64,000 nt of DNA from Allomuricauda sp. NBRC 101325. Its GTDB lineage: Bacteria > Bacteroidota > Bacteroidia > Flavobacteriales > Flavobacteriaceae. The stretch covers positions 186,001-250,000 of the forward strand of contig NZ_BSQF01000002.1 in the NCBI RefSeq assembly GCF_030268205.1, in the 5' to 3' direction. A model generated the notes under the pieces. That model was given only the letters and a program-made list of their open reading frames with translations, was not told the origin of the DNA and did not search any database. The position numbers and the translations under genes are program-made. This document shows positions 17,355 to 25,558 of this stretch, piece after piece. How positions within the stretch are numbered: the stretch's first letter is position 1; the number at the start of each line of letters is the position of its first letter.

Positions 17355-17373
17355 ACTTTGAAATTCAAAGTTA
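17355..17373 (-). promoter_or_regulatory. Palindromic operator overlapping a -7 element
   Basis: Perfect palindrome ACTTTGAA-A-TTCAAAGT (17355-17371), 9 bases before the start of the membrane-protein gene. The exact minus-strand -7 element TAACTTTG (17373-17366) is buried in its right arm, so a bound regulator would block the promoter. Confidence 0.7.
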
Positions 17374-17427
17374 AAATAAAAATCGAATTAAAATATATTT
17401 TTTTGACTATTGGGTTATTTTTAATCC

Positions 17428-17796
17428 GTGAACCCAGCTGAAGATTACATCATTAACCAAAAAGAACCCTACAGAAGCATTTTGTTGCATCTAAAAGCTG
17501 TGATTGAGTCTGTGGTAAATGATGTGGAGATGAAGTACAAATGGGGCATTCCTTGCTTTTATGTGGGCAAACAGCCCATTTGTTATTTAAATGTGTCCCA
17601 AAAAAAGAGATATGTGGATATTGCCTTTTGGAATTCCGCCCATTTGACTTTGCACACGGAAAAAATGGTAAGCGAAAACCGAAAGGTGGTTAAATCCCTT
17701 CGGTATTTAACTTTGGAAGAAATTGATCAAGAGGTGTTGGTCGATGTTTTACAGGAATGTTACTCGCTAAAACACAAGGGTTTTTATAAGAGATGA
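17428..17796 (+). CDS. DUF1801 domain protein
   Basis: 122-residue YdhG/DUF1801-like protein: the pattern NPAEDYIINQKEPYRSILLHL, MKYKWGIPCFYVGKQPICYL and RYVDIAFWNSAHL is typical of the family (fold related to frataxin-like YdhG; function unknown). The start is a GTG at 17428; no upstream ATG is in frame before a stop. It is convergent with the PepSY gene, with only six bases between the two stops. Confidence 0.75.
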   Translation: MNPAEDYIINQKEPYRSILLHLKAVIESVVNDVEMKYKWGIPCFYVGKQPICYLNVSQKKRYVDIAFWNSAHLTLHTEKMVSENRKVVKSLRYLTLEEIDQEVLVDVLQECYSLKHKGFYKR

Positions 17797-17802
17797 TTTT
17801 TT

Positions 17803-19368
17803 TTAAGCGGCGACTTCCCCAATCTCTTTCTTGCCCAATTTGAAGAACGCGACCCAGAGCACTACAATCCCCAAAATCAACCAAAGCAGATCCACCAAAA
17901 GCATGTGTTGATATCCTTTTTGATATGCGACCCACATCCAATTACCTGTTGCAATTCCATTTGCCACTGGAACCAACAATCCCAAAATACCTCCGGAGAT
18001 CAATGTCCATTTATTGGTAAAAGCAATATCCCTTTTAAGGATAAGGAACACGGTTGCTACCAACCAAATAGGAAAATAGGTTTGGTATAAAAAGGCCATA
18101 TTTACAGTGGGTGCAAACTTTACGACAATAAATTCCAACGCAGTGACCGGTAGCATACTCAAACAAATGGCCATATACCAATTGGCCACTTTTTGGTTGA
18201 ATTTACGTCGCTTTTCTGGAATGTTCTTTTTGTCCCTGGCCACAAGCCAAATCATGATTCCAGAGAGGATCACAAAGCACGAAACCAATCCTAGAATAAA
18301 GGAAATTAACCGTAATCCATAACCGGCGTAGTCCCCAAAATGGAGGCGGAACATCATATTTTTAACCCCATCCAAATACGAAGTTTTGGCAATTGGCACT
18401 TTTTCCTGGGCAATGGAACCGTCGGCAACATTGTAAATACGGTACCCTAAACCGTTGAGTTTGGTGTCATATCCTAGATAACCACTAATGGCAGCATGCA
18501 TATTTTGATCGCCGTAGTTGAAAATATGGGTTTCGGTTACCCTAAAATCACCCCATTCTTTTTTCATTTCCATTACATACTGATCAAGGTTGATGGTCTT
18601 GTCCAATTTTTTGTTCTGGAATTCGTACACAGGATGGTTGTACTCCAAATCTTCGTACAATTTATTGGCATCGCCATCATAAAGACCCATTACCATCGGA
18701 AATACCAAAATGCCTTTGAGCAAAAAGAAAGCCCCCGTTACGGCATACACAAACTGAAATGGGAAGCCAATCACTCCCAAAGCGGTATGGGCATCTGTCC
18801 ACATGGTTTTTAATTTGGCCCACGGCCTAAACGTGTAAAAGTTGGAAACAATCTTGTTCCAGTGCACCAAAATTCCTGTTATGATCGCGAAGAGAAAAAA
18901 GAAGGCAACAATCCCAGCCAGGGTTCTTCCGTAAGGGTAGGGGATTTGATCCAAAAAGTGGAGGCGGTACAGGAATTCCCCTAAATGATAGTTATCTGCA
19001 TAGCTTTCGGTTTTGGTCTTGGCCTCGGGATCCAAATAGAAAAATACGGGTGCTTTATCGGCTTCCGAAGCCAATGTATCTTGGGATGCTCCCATGTTGA
19101 CCGTAATGCTTCTTTCGTTGTAATAATGGCGCAATTCAACATCCCGTCCGTACAAATTGTATTCAAGTGAAAGGTCATTTAATTGACTGTCAATTCCCTC
19201 GGGCAATGCATCTTCTTGACTTACGGAATGCCCACGTTGCCAATTGGCAATTTCATCCCGAAAAAATGAAAATGATCCTGTGAAGAAAATAACGTAAAGC
19301 GCAACGCTGATCACGATACCGCTGACGGTATGCGTATGGAACAAAATATTGTAAATGCGGTTTCCCAT
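17803..19368 (-). CDS. PepSY-domain membrane protein, iron-uptake operon
   Basis: 521 residues from the ATG at 19368 (MGNRIYNILFHTHTVSG); a longer frame to 19425 would run into the preceding gene. PepSY_TM organisation: first helix with the conserved His pair (FHTHTVSGIVISV), helices with HWNKI, HTALGVIGFPFQFVY and LHFGDYAGYGLR, seven to eight membrane segments in all, with periplasmic PepSY regions between them. Such proteins are suspected inner-membrane ferric-siderophore reductases or permeases. It is the last gene of a five-gene operon led by a TonB-dependent siderophore receptor. Confidence 0.85.
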   Translation of the reverse strand: MGNRIYNILFHTHTVSGIVISVALYVIFFTGSFSFFRDEIANWQRGHSVSQEDALPEGIDSQLNDLSLEYNLYGRDVELRHYYNERSITVNMGASQDTLASEADKAPVFFYLDPEAKTKTESYADNYHLGEFLYRLHFLDQIPYPYGRTLAGIVAFFFLFAIITGILVHWNKIVSNFYTFRPWAKLKTMWTDAHTALGVIGFPFQFVYAVTGAFFLLKGILVFPMVMGLYDGDANKLYEDLEYNHPVYEFQNKKLDKTINLDQYVMEMKKEWGDFRVTETHIFNYGDQNMHAAISGYLGYDTKLNGLGYRIYNVADGSIAQEKVPIAKTSYLDGVKNMMFRLHFGDYAGYGLRLISFILGLVSCFVILSGIMIWLVARDKKNIPEKRRKFNQKVANWYMAICLSMLPVTALEFIVVKFAPTVNMAFLYQTYFPIWLVATVFLILKRDIAFTNKWTLISGGILGLLVPVANGIATGNWMWVAYQKGYQHMLLVDLLWLILGIVVLWVAFFKLGKKEIGEVAA

Positions 19369-19372
19369 GGTT

Positions 19373-19672
19373 TTAAACAAGAGGGTTGTTTTGGTTTCCG
19401 AAATAGAAAATGACAAAGAGCACAAGGCTGGCTAAAAGGTAAATGCCCCAGACTTTCCAACCGTTTTTGCCCAAAAAGGCAACCACCATCAACACGGCCC
19501 ATAAAATGAATGCCGAAAAGGTGCTGGTAATAATTACCGCTACGTGGTTGAACCAACTGGCCAAAGCCATGTGGAAAATTAGTGAAACGATTAGTCCACC
19601 CAAAATAGCGGCAGTGATCTTCGCAAATCGTTGGGAGGGGGCAGGGGTCAGATATTTTTTGTTGGCCGGCAT
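19373..19672 (-). CDS. Small membrane protein, DUF3649-like, iron-uptake operon
   Basis: 99-residue protein with three hydrophobic segments (ITAAILGGLIVSLIFHMALA, AFILWAVLMVVAFLG, GIYLLASLVLFVIFYFG). It resembles the small DUF3649-type proteins that accompany PepSY and DUF3325 proteins beside siderophore receptors in other Gram-negative bacteria; the family name is from memory. The stop lies four bases before the PepSY start and its own start is three bases after the DUF3325 stop, so it is clearly operonic. Probably a partner subunit of the PepSY membrane reductase. Confidence 0.72.
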   Translation of the reverse strand: MPANKKYLTPAPSQRFAKITAAILGGLIVSLIFHMALASWFNHVAVIITSTFSAFILWAVLMVVAFLGKNGWKVWGIYLLASLVLFVIFYFGNQNNPLV

Positions 19673-19675
19673 AGG

Positions 19676-20008
19676 TTAAAACAATAAGATTTCAATAAGG
19701 ATGGAGCATATAAGGAAGATGCCCAAAAAACGGTAGTTCAATAAACGTAATGGAGCCAAAAGAATTACCAAGCTGGCAACAGTCATCAACAATATTAAAA
19801 AAGTGAACGTTCCCGAACCTAGGCCCCAATAAAAGCAGCTAAGCCCCAATGATAAAATCATTAGGGCCAAACTGGCTAATTGAGATGGCTTTTTATGTTC
19901 ACCACACCATTTCTCCAGACCTAAACTCCCTATGGCAGCCATTTTTTTTGAGGTGCCATATGAAAGATAAAAGGCCAAAAAGGTGAGCAATGAAATGAAA
20001 GTGACCAT
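19676..20008 (-). CDS. DUF3325-family membrane protein, iron-uptake operon
   Basis: 110 residues from the ATG at 20008; an upstream start at 20041 would overlap the preceding gene. Three to four hydrophobic segments (FISLLTFLAFYLSYG, LASLALMILSLGLSCFYWG, LILLMTVASLVILLAPLR). The charged LEKWCGEHKKPSQ loop and overall size match DUF3325, a family found next to PepSY and TonB-receptor genes. Role unknown; likely works with the PepSY protein in iron release or transport. Confidence 0.72.
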   Translation of the reverse strand: MVTFISLLTFLAFYLSYGTSKKMAAIGSLGLEKWCGEHKKPSQLASLALMILSLGLSCFYWGLGSGTFTFLILLMTVASLVILLAPLRLLNYRFLGIFLICSILIEILLF

Positions 20009-20013
20009 GGCGC

Positions 20014-20730
20014 TTATCGTTTGATGCAATAGGTGGCGCAATGCCAGATAAATTCGTAATCCTCGCCATTATAGGTGCCTGGGATTTCTTCCTTGGTGGT
20101 CGTCTCTACAATGTACTTGGTATTCCAAGGCAGGGTAAATGAAACCTCACCATTGTCGTCGGTGTACAATGTTTTTGACCATAGATCGGAAACATAGACG
20201 TTAAGCTCATTTTTGGCTATGGGTTGTCCTTTGTACAAAACTTTAAGTTTGATTTCATCCCCATTGTTCTCCAATTGCTTCACTACAATTCCATCAGGAT
20301 TTACCGTTTTTGTATCGCCATTGGCACCTACTTGAACTTTTGCCGTTGAATGATAGTGCGTCTTGAAAATCCCAAAATCGTATTGGGTATAATCGATGAC
20401 GTCGATTTCATTGTTATTGAGAGCAATGGTGTACACCCCTTTTTGAGATGGGGTAAAATTGGCCAAATAGAATTCCTCTTTGGCAGTTGTGCTCAGTTGG
20501 GTTTTAGTCCCATCGGGAGCAATTACCCAAAGGGTAAATTTGGAAACCAAAGGAAAAGCTTCGCCCTCCACTTTTTCGATAACACCATAGGTGTACTCTC
20601 CATAATGCACACGAACTTCCTGTACTTGACCCAATGCTCCTGTACCATTGGTCTCTATCCATAAATAATGGGCCGATGCTGTTAGTACAGGTAAGGTGAT
20701 GAGCATTAAAGTTGCTATAAGTTTTTTCAT
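20014..20730 (-). CDS. Periplasmic DUF4198-family protein
   Basis: 238 residues with a signal peptide ending in ASAHYLWIE; the mature protein starts with the His-containing edge typical of DUF4198/NikM-like proteins. Two immunoglobulin-like beta domains follow (APDGTKTQLSTTAKEEFYLA; LKVLYKGQPIAKNELNVYV, then NGEVSFTLPWN). The extreme C-terminus has a Cys-His pair (WHCATYCIKR). Such proteins are periplasmic partners of metal uptake systems, suspected of metal handling. It lies 9 bases downstream of the TonB receptor gene and 5 bases before the DUF3325 gene. Confidence 0.8.
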   Translation of the reverse strand: MKKLIATLMLITLPVLTASAHYLWIETNGTGALGQVQEVRVHYGEYTYGVIEKVEGEAFPLVSKFTLWVIAPDGTKTQLSTTAKEEFYLANFTPSQKGVYTIALNNNEIDVIDYTQYDFGIFKTHYHSTAKVQVGANGDTKTVNPDGIVVKQLENNGDEIKLKVLYKGQPIAKNELNVYVSDLWSKTLYTDDNGEVSFTLPWNTKYIVETTTKEEIPGTYNGEDYEFIWHCATYCIKR

Positions 20731-20739
20731 GACTTGCTC

Positions 20740-23202
20740 TTAGAATTTATAGGTAAAGTTTGCAGAAAGACTTCTCAAGTTTTGAGGGCTAATGGTAGAC
20801 CAACCCTTGTAGTAGTCTTTGTTCGCAATGTTGTCTAATTTCAAGGTGATTCTAAAATCTCTTGCTTCATAAAAAGTTGAGGCATTCAAAATGGTGTACT
20901 CATCAATAGTGAACGTGCCATTAGATCTGTTGAAGATTTTATTTTCGCTGGCGTAGTTTCCACCAAATCCAAGGCCAAAGTTTTCTAAGGCACCTTGGGT
21001 GAATCGGTAGCTTGCCCAAACGTTGGCCAAGTTCATTGGGCCTGCACTTTCAGGTCTGAACCCTGTGAAACTTGCAGCTCCTTCAACCAACTCACTGTCG
21101 TTATAGCTGTATCCAGCGACAATGTTCAAGCCATCAACGGGAGAAGCAATAAGGCTTGCTTCAAAACCTTTGCTGGTCTGTTCCCCGTCTTGGGTGTAGT
21201 AATAGTTGTCGGCATCGGTGTCGATACGCTGAGCCATGTCACTTACGGTGATGTCGTAGTAGCTGAATGTGGCAGAAAGTTTGTCGTTGAACAAGTTCAA
21301 TTTGGTCCCCACCTCAAACTGGTTGGCATGTTCTGGGTTCAATGCTCTTACGGAGGTATTCCCGTCAGATAGTTCGGTTACCGGAGCTACGTTGCTAAAT
21401 CCGTTCATATAATTGGCGAATATGGATACTGTGTTCAAGATAGGTTGGTACACCACTCCAAATTTTGGAGAAAATGCGGTTTGATTGTAGCCATCGTTAG
21501 AAAAACGATCCACTCGCAAACTGGCCATGGCAGACAATTCGGGCAAGAGGTTGATCACATTGGAAGCGTAAGCACTAAAGATTTCTTGCTCCGCTTCACT
21601 GAATTGTGCCCCAGGGTTTGCCAACGTGGCGATTCCTGCATCTGCCCCAGCTTGTGTCAACACACCAGAATCGTACAAACCAGTTCCCATTGGAGTTCCG
21701 TAATACGCATGCAGAGAGGGAGCAACGGCTTGGAATTCATCAGGGTTTTGACCTACGTAAATGAAACCTTGGTTTCCGTAACCTGTGCTGTTGTTGATAA
21801 CTCTGGTCTTGAAATAATCCAATCCAACCACCAAACGGTTGCGCATGTTTCCAATGTTGAAATCCCCGATAAAGTTTTGTTGGATATCGGTGCCCAAGGT
21901 TTGAGAGTTTTGGTTGCTGGTGTAGCGAGCCAAAATAATACCGTCTTCAATAGGAGCTCCTGAAAGTGATTCAACAGTTGAGGTAATCTCGTATAAGTAG
22001 GAGTAATAACCATCCGACTTTGCATTGGATCTGGAGATTACAGTCTGAGAGGTCCATGCATCACTCAAAATATAGTTCATCTGACCTTGCAGACTGTAAG
22101 TAGGTGTATCGATGTACAAATCGTTGCTAGTGTAAGAACGTTTGTAATCGTAACCCAATTCATCCAGATTGGTTACGCGAAGTGGCGAACCACGGTCAAC
22201 AAATAGCATTGTCTGGTTAGTGCTTCTGCCATTGTAAAATTCTGTATTGATGTTGAAGGAAAGTCTATCGCTAGCCTGAAATGCCAATGAAGGGGCAAAG
22301 AAGAACGATTTTCTGAATCCGGCATCTTGGTAGCTGTTCTGTGTATGGTACGAAGTGTTCACACGGAGCGCAATATTGTTTTGGTTGCCCAAGGTGGTGT
22401 TTACATCCGCACTAACCCTGTTTAGACCATAACTGCCAGAAGTGTAAGAAATGTTTCCTCCAAAACCGTAGAATGGTTTTTTGGTGTTGATGTTGATCAA
22501 TCCGCCATAAGAAATCAAGCTACTACCATATAAAGTTCCCGATGGGCCTTTGATTACTTCGATTGATTCCACATTGGCTGGGTCTGGACTTCCGTTGGTC
22601 AAGCCTGGCAATCCGTTGATCATGGTTGGTTGTACTGCAAATCCACGAAGCGAGAAATATCCTGCTCCATCGTTTCCTCTACCTGTTGACTCCCAAAGTT
22701 TGTCGATTCCAGGGGCATTTTTAAGGGCGTCATCAAAATTGGTCACCACTTGATCTTGCAATAATTCTGTGGAGATGGAATTGTACACCTGAGGATTTTC
22801 AATGTCCTTTAAAGGCATTTTGGATACATAAACACTTGCTTTGCGGGCATATTTGTTGATTTGGTCCCCTTCAACAACTACTTCGCTAAGTTGTTCTTGA
22901 CGTTCCACCAATGTGATGGTCTGAACGTTTGTAGTTTGATTGGCATAAACGGTCACGGTTTTGTTCTGCGTACCAAAACCTACCATGGAAAAGGTCAGAG
23001 TGTAGGAGCCAGGGGCAAGGTCTGCAATTTCATATGCACCTGAATAATCGGTATTGGTACCTAAACTAGTGCTGGAAACGGCAATGTTCACATTTGCCAG
23101 CGGATTGTTTCTTTGGTCGGTCACTTTACCGATAATGTTTCCTGATTGGGCTTGCGCAATAGAATAAAAAGCCAAGCTTAGGATGAGAAATATATGTTTC
23201 AT
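20740..23202 (-). CDS. TonB-dependent siderophore receptor
   Basis: 820 residues from the ATG at 23202 (MKHIFLILSLAFYSIAQAQ signal peptide). Domain order: carboxypeptidase-regulatory-like N-terminal extension (GNIIGKVTDQRNNPLANVNI, about residues 20-100), plug (VESIEVIKGPSGTLYGSSLISYGG around residue 225), then a 22-strand-type barrel ending in the aromatic F of NFTYKF. The plug and barrel match the FhuA/FpvA-like siderophore receptor class rather than SusC. It imports a ferric siderophore across the outer membrane using TonB energy. First gene of the iron operon; expression is probably iron-repressed through the two operator copies around its promoter. Confidence 0.9.
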   Translation of the reverse strand: MKHIFLILSLAFYSIAQAQSGNIIGKVTDQRNNPLANVNIAVSSTSLGTNTDYSGAYEIADLAPGSYTLTFSMVGFGTQNKTVTVYANQTTNVQTITLVERQEQLSEVVVEGDQINKYARKASVYVSKMPLKDIENPQVYNSISTELLQDQVVTNFDDALKNAPGIDKLWESTGRGNDGAGYFSLRGFAVQPTMINGLPGLTNGSPDPANVESIEVIKGPSGTLYGSSLISYGGLININTKKPFYGFGGNISYTSGSYGLNRVSADVNTTLGNQNNIALRVNTSYHTQNSYQDAGFRKSFFFAPSLAFQASDRLSFNINTEFYNGRSTNQTMLFVDRGSPLRVTNLDELGYDYKRSYTSNDLYIDTPTYSLQGQMNYILSDAWTSQTVISRSNAKSDGYYSYLYEITSTVESLSGAPIEDGIILARYTSNQNSQTLGTDIQQNFIGDFNIGNMRNRLVVGLDYFKTRVINNSTGYGNQGFIYVGQNPDEFQAVAPSLHAYYGTPMGTGLYDSGVLTQAGADAGIATLANPGAQFSEAEQEIFSAYASNVINLLPELSAMASLRVDRFSNDGYNQTAFSPKFGVVYQPILNTVSIFANYMNGFSNVAPVTELSDGNTSVRALNPEHANQFEVGTKLNLFNDKLSATFSYYDITVSDMAQRIDTDADNYYYTQDGEQTSKGFEASLIASPVDGLNIVAGYSYNDSELVEGAASFTGFRPESAGPMNLANVWASYRFTQGALENFGLGFGGNYASENKIFNRSNGTFTIDEYTILNASTFYEARDFRITLKLDNIANKDYYKGWSTISPQNLRSLSANFTYKF

Positions 23203-23209
23203 TTTATTA

Positions 23210-23228
23210 TTTGAAATTAGTCTAAATA
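23210..23228. promoter_or_regulatory. Candidate iron-responsive operator, downstream copy
   Basis: Read on the minus strand it is TATTTAGACTAATTTCAAA, close to the partial palindrome TTTAGAnTnnTTCTAAA that I associate with iron-regulated genes in Flavobacteriia. It lies at or just after the predicted transcription start and shares TATTTAGACTAATT with the copy at 23274-23293. The binding protein (DtxR-like or Fur) is inference. Confidence 0.55.
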
Positions 23229-23238
23229 AATAGTTTCG

Positions 23239-23269
23239 CAAATGTATATGCCGATTCCTATTTATCCAA
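23239..23269 (-). promoter_or_regulatory. Promoter of the TonB receptor iron operon
   Basis: TACATTTG (23246-23239) is an exact -7 match and TTG (23269-23267) lies 20 bases upstream, the ideal spacing for a sigma-ABfr promoter. It is enclosed by the two operator copies. Confidence 0.75.
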
Positions 23270-23274
23270 AATAT

Positions 23275-23293
23275 ATTTAGACTAATTATAAAT
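23275..23293. promoter_or_regulatory. Candidate iron-responsive operator, upstream copy
   Basis: ATTTAGACTAATTATAAAT on the plus strand, inverted relative to the copy at 23210-23228 and six bases beyond the -33 element. The 14-mer TATTTAGACTAATT is identical in both copies. Confidence 0.55.
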
Positions 23294-23365
23294 AAAATTT
23301 AAAATAAAACGTAAGTATCTTTAAATCAATATATTAATTTTATAAGAAAAAGCTAAAAAAGGTGC

Positions 23366-24184
23366 TTAAAGAGCGTTGATGGTCTTGCGAATGGCGGTTA
23401 AATCCGTCAATAATTTTTCCAATAAACTTAAATCAAGCATATTGGCTCCATCACTTTTGGCATTGGCAGGGTCGAAATGGGTCTCCATAAATAGACCGTC
23501 AACACCAGCTGCGATTCCTGCTCTTGACATGGTACCGATCAATGCGGGTCTACCGCCCGTTACCCCAGAAGATTGGTTGGGTTGTTGAAGGGAATGGGTT
23601 ACGTCCAAAACCACCGGAGCGTATTGTTTCATTGTTGGGATGCCTCTAAAATCCACAATCATATCTTGATAACCGAACATGGTCCCTCTGTCAGTGATTA
23701 TGGCTTGTTCGTTACCCGTTTCCGTCACTTTGGTCACTGCATGTTTCATGCTTTCTGGACTCATAAACTGCCCTTTTTTCAAGTTGACGACTTTTCCTGT
23801 TTCTGCAGCTGCCACTACCAAATCGGTTTGGCGAACCAAAAATGCAGGAATTTGAAGCACATCCACATATTCCGCAGCCATAGTCGCATCAGCAATTTCA
23901 TGGATATCGGTAACGGTTGGAACTTTAAACGTTTCAGAGACCTTTCTCAAAATTTTCAAGGCCTTTTCATCCCCAATCCCAGTAAAGGAATCCATGCGGC
24001 TACGGTTGGCCTTTTTAAAACTTCCCTTGAAAATATAAGGTATTTTCAAGTCATCGGTAATGGAAACCACCTTTTCCGCAATGCGCATCGCCATTTCTTC
24101 GCCTTCAATGGCACAGGGGCCTGCCAATAGAAAAAAGTTGTCGCCTTCGGAATGTTTTATCTGAGGAATTTTGGTCAAGTCCAT
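23366..24184 (-). CDS. kdsA: 3-deoxy-D-manno-octulosonate 8-phosphate synthase
   Basis: 272-residue cytosolic enzyme that condenses phosphoenolpyruvate with arabinose 5-phosphate to KDO-8-phosphate for lipopolysaccharide core synthesis. Family signatures: FLLAGPCAIEGEEMA, YIFKGSFKKANRSR, VPTVTDIHE, LQIPAFLVRQTDL, KKGQFMSPE and DVTHSLQQPN. AGPCAIE (no Cys-Asn metal site, Asn replaced by Ala at the diagnostic position) and full length are consistent with a standard KdsA, metal class not decided. Exact -7 element TATATTTG lies 16 bases upstream. Monocistronic by its surroundings. Confidence 0.95.
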   Translation of the reverse strand: MDLTKIPQIKHSEGDNFFLLAGPCAIEGEEMAMRIAEKVVSITDDLKIPYIFKGSFKKANRSRMDSFTGIGDEKALKILRKVSETFKVPTVTDIHEIADATMAAEYVDVLQIPAFLVRQTDLVVAAAETGKVVNLKKGQFMSPESMKHAVTKVTETGNEQAIITDRGTMFGYQDMIVDFRGIPTMKQYAPVVLDVTHSLQQPNQSSGVTGGRPALIGTMSRAGIAAGVDGLFMETHFDPANAKSDGANMLDLSLLEKLLTDLTAIRKTINAL

Positions 24185-24199
24185 TTCTTAAAGTTTGCA

Positions 24200-24207
24200 C
24201 AAATATA
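24200..24207 (-). promoter_or_regulatory. kdsA -7 promoter element
   Basis: TATATTTG on the minus strand, an exact TAnnTTTG match 16 bases upstream of the kdsA start; no good -33 element was found. Confidence 0.45.
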
Positions 24208-24257
24208 GTACTAAACCATGGTATACTTTTTAGATTTATCAAGATAAACCACTAACC

Positions 24258-24839
24258 ATGAAGTATACTTTTCCATTGCTTGTGCTGTGCCTTTTTCCAA
24301 TTTTTATACAAGCGCAATGGCAAGAAAGGGGCGGAACCTTTGATTTGATTCATCTGGAACGCCATCAATTTAGATTGAACCTTTTGAGTCCTGGATTTAC
24401 CTATGAATTCGGAATTTTTAAGAACCAAAGTGTTTCCACCGATTTAGGTCTGGCCGCTGCCACTTATGAAGAAGGTTATGCCTTTGGATTGGCAAGCAAC
24501 AATAGGTACAGATACTACTATAATTTTGGTAGAAGAGAAGATTTGGGAAAGAATACTTCAGGTAATTCAGCCAACTACATTGCCGCCGCACAGGCTATTT
24601 TCTTTTCACAATTGCGCATTTCCACAAATATTGAAGGGCCAAAGGATTTCAACTTGGGATTTTATGGAATGGTCTATGGAATTCAAAGAACCTATAAAAA
24701 TGGGTTTAATTTTAATGTGGAATTGGGCGCTGGATTATATAAGGGCGATGGTGTTCCCGATGGTTATGGTCCCTTGTTCAATTTCACTTTTGGATGGGTA
24801 GCAACCAAACGGAAATCCAAAGAACCTATTTTCGACTAA
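24258..24839 (+). CDS. Secreted beta-strand-rich protein, tandem paralogue A
   Basis: 193 residues: signal peptide MKYTFPLLVLCLFPIFIQAQ, then about eight amphipathic beta-strands with alternating aromatic residues, as in small outer-membrane barrels. Shared blocks with the next gene: RLNLLSPGFTYEF, NRYRYYYNFGRREDLGKNTS, GNSANYIA, GMVYGIQRTYKNGFNF and ELGAGLYKG. No named domain recognised. The next gene follows 64 bases later on the same strand, so this is a tandem duplication with considerable divergence. Function unknown; outer-membrane location inferred. Confidence 0.7.
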   Translation: MKYTFPLLVLCLFPIFIQAQWQERGGTFDLIHLERHQFRLNLLSPGFTYEFGIFKNQSVSTDLGLAAATYEEGYAFGLASNNRYRYYYNFGRREDLGKNTSGNSANYIAAAQAIFFSQLRISTNIEGPKDFNLGFYGMVYGIQRTYKNGFNFNVELGAGLYKGDGVPDGYGPLFNFTFGWVATKRKSKEPIFD

Positions 24840-24903
24840 AGGGTTGATTAAAACATACTATTTTGCCAAACCAAAGGTTATAATAGTACCAAATTAACCT
24901 ACA

Positions 24904-25461
24904 ATGCGTCGTTTACTTCTTTTGATATTCCTATCCATGGGATATTTTATACATGCCCAATATGGCAAAAACTGCGAAATACGTCAGTTTAAGCTCAACA
25001 TCTTCAATCCCGGAATTGAATACGAAATGGCTGTGGGTGTAAACAGCACCTTGGATTTTCGCGTAGCTTGGCAAGCAGCTTTGGAGCCTGCTAGTGAAAC
25101 TCCTTTGGAGGACTTTGATTTTTTTCCAGCTATTACCGTTCAAAACCGATATTATCACAATTTAAATAGTCGTGAAAGACGCAGAAGGTCCATTTATGGA
25201 AATTCTGGTAATTATTTAGCGCCTTCGGCCGCGATTTTTTCTCCTGGCAAGCGCACCGTTGAGGGGCGAATTGTAGATGGAGTGCACGGATACGGTGGTT
25301 TGGTATATGGCATTCAGCGCAGTTATGATTCGGGCATAAGCTTCTCCATAGATGCAGGCGCAGGCTACTATGTGGGGCCTTTTAAAGGGGCAATTCACCC
25401 AGTTGTAAACCTCAGTATTGGGTGGATTATTAGTGAAAAGCGATGGTGTGTAGGCCTGTAG
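24904..25461 (+). CDS. Secreted beta-strand-rich protein, tandem paralogue B
   Basis: 185 residues with signal peptide MRRLLLLIFLSMGYFIHAQ. It repeats the blocks of the preceding gene: FKLNIFNPGIEYEM, NRYYHNLNSRERRRRSIYG, NSGNYLAPSAAIF, GGLVYGIQRSYDSGISF and DAGAGYYVG. The loop after the second block is unusually basic (RERRRRS). Probably a small outer-membrane barrel protein; function unknown. The typA promoter starts 50 bases after its stop. Confidence 0.7.
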   Translation: MRRLLLLIFLSMGYFIHAQYGKNCEIRQFKLNIFNPGIEYEMAVGVNSTLDFRVAWQAALEPASETPLEDFDFFPAITVQNRYYHNLNSRERRRRSIYGNSGNYLAPSAAIFSPGKRTVEGRIVDGVHGYGGLVYGIQRSYDSGISFSIDAGAGYYVGPFKGAIHPVVNLSIGWIISEKRWCVGL

Positions 25462-25510
25462 GTATGAAACCCTCACAAAATCAATAAGATAAAAATAACA
25501 TTCAGGAGTA

Positions 25511-25539
25511 TTGACAAGTGGAAAATAGCAGTATCTTTG
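25511..25539 (+). promoter_or_regulatory. typA promoter
   Basis: TTGACA at 25511 and TATCTTTG at 25532-25539 (exact TAnnTTTG), 18 bases between TTG and the -7 box, 19 bases before the typA start. A textbook Bacteroidota promoter. Confidence 0.82.
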
Positions 25540-25558
25540 CGGCCTTAAAAATCAGGTT

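Noticed and set aside
21445..21963. Long open frame antisense to the TonB receptor gene
   Set aside because: Low-quality composition (rich in His, Ser, Cys), no start context, and fully inside a receptor gene with clear domains; a shadow frame.
23573..24130. Long open frame antisense to kdsA
   Set aside because: Lies inside a highly conserved enzyme gene and its product has no recognisable motif.
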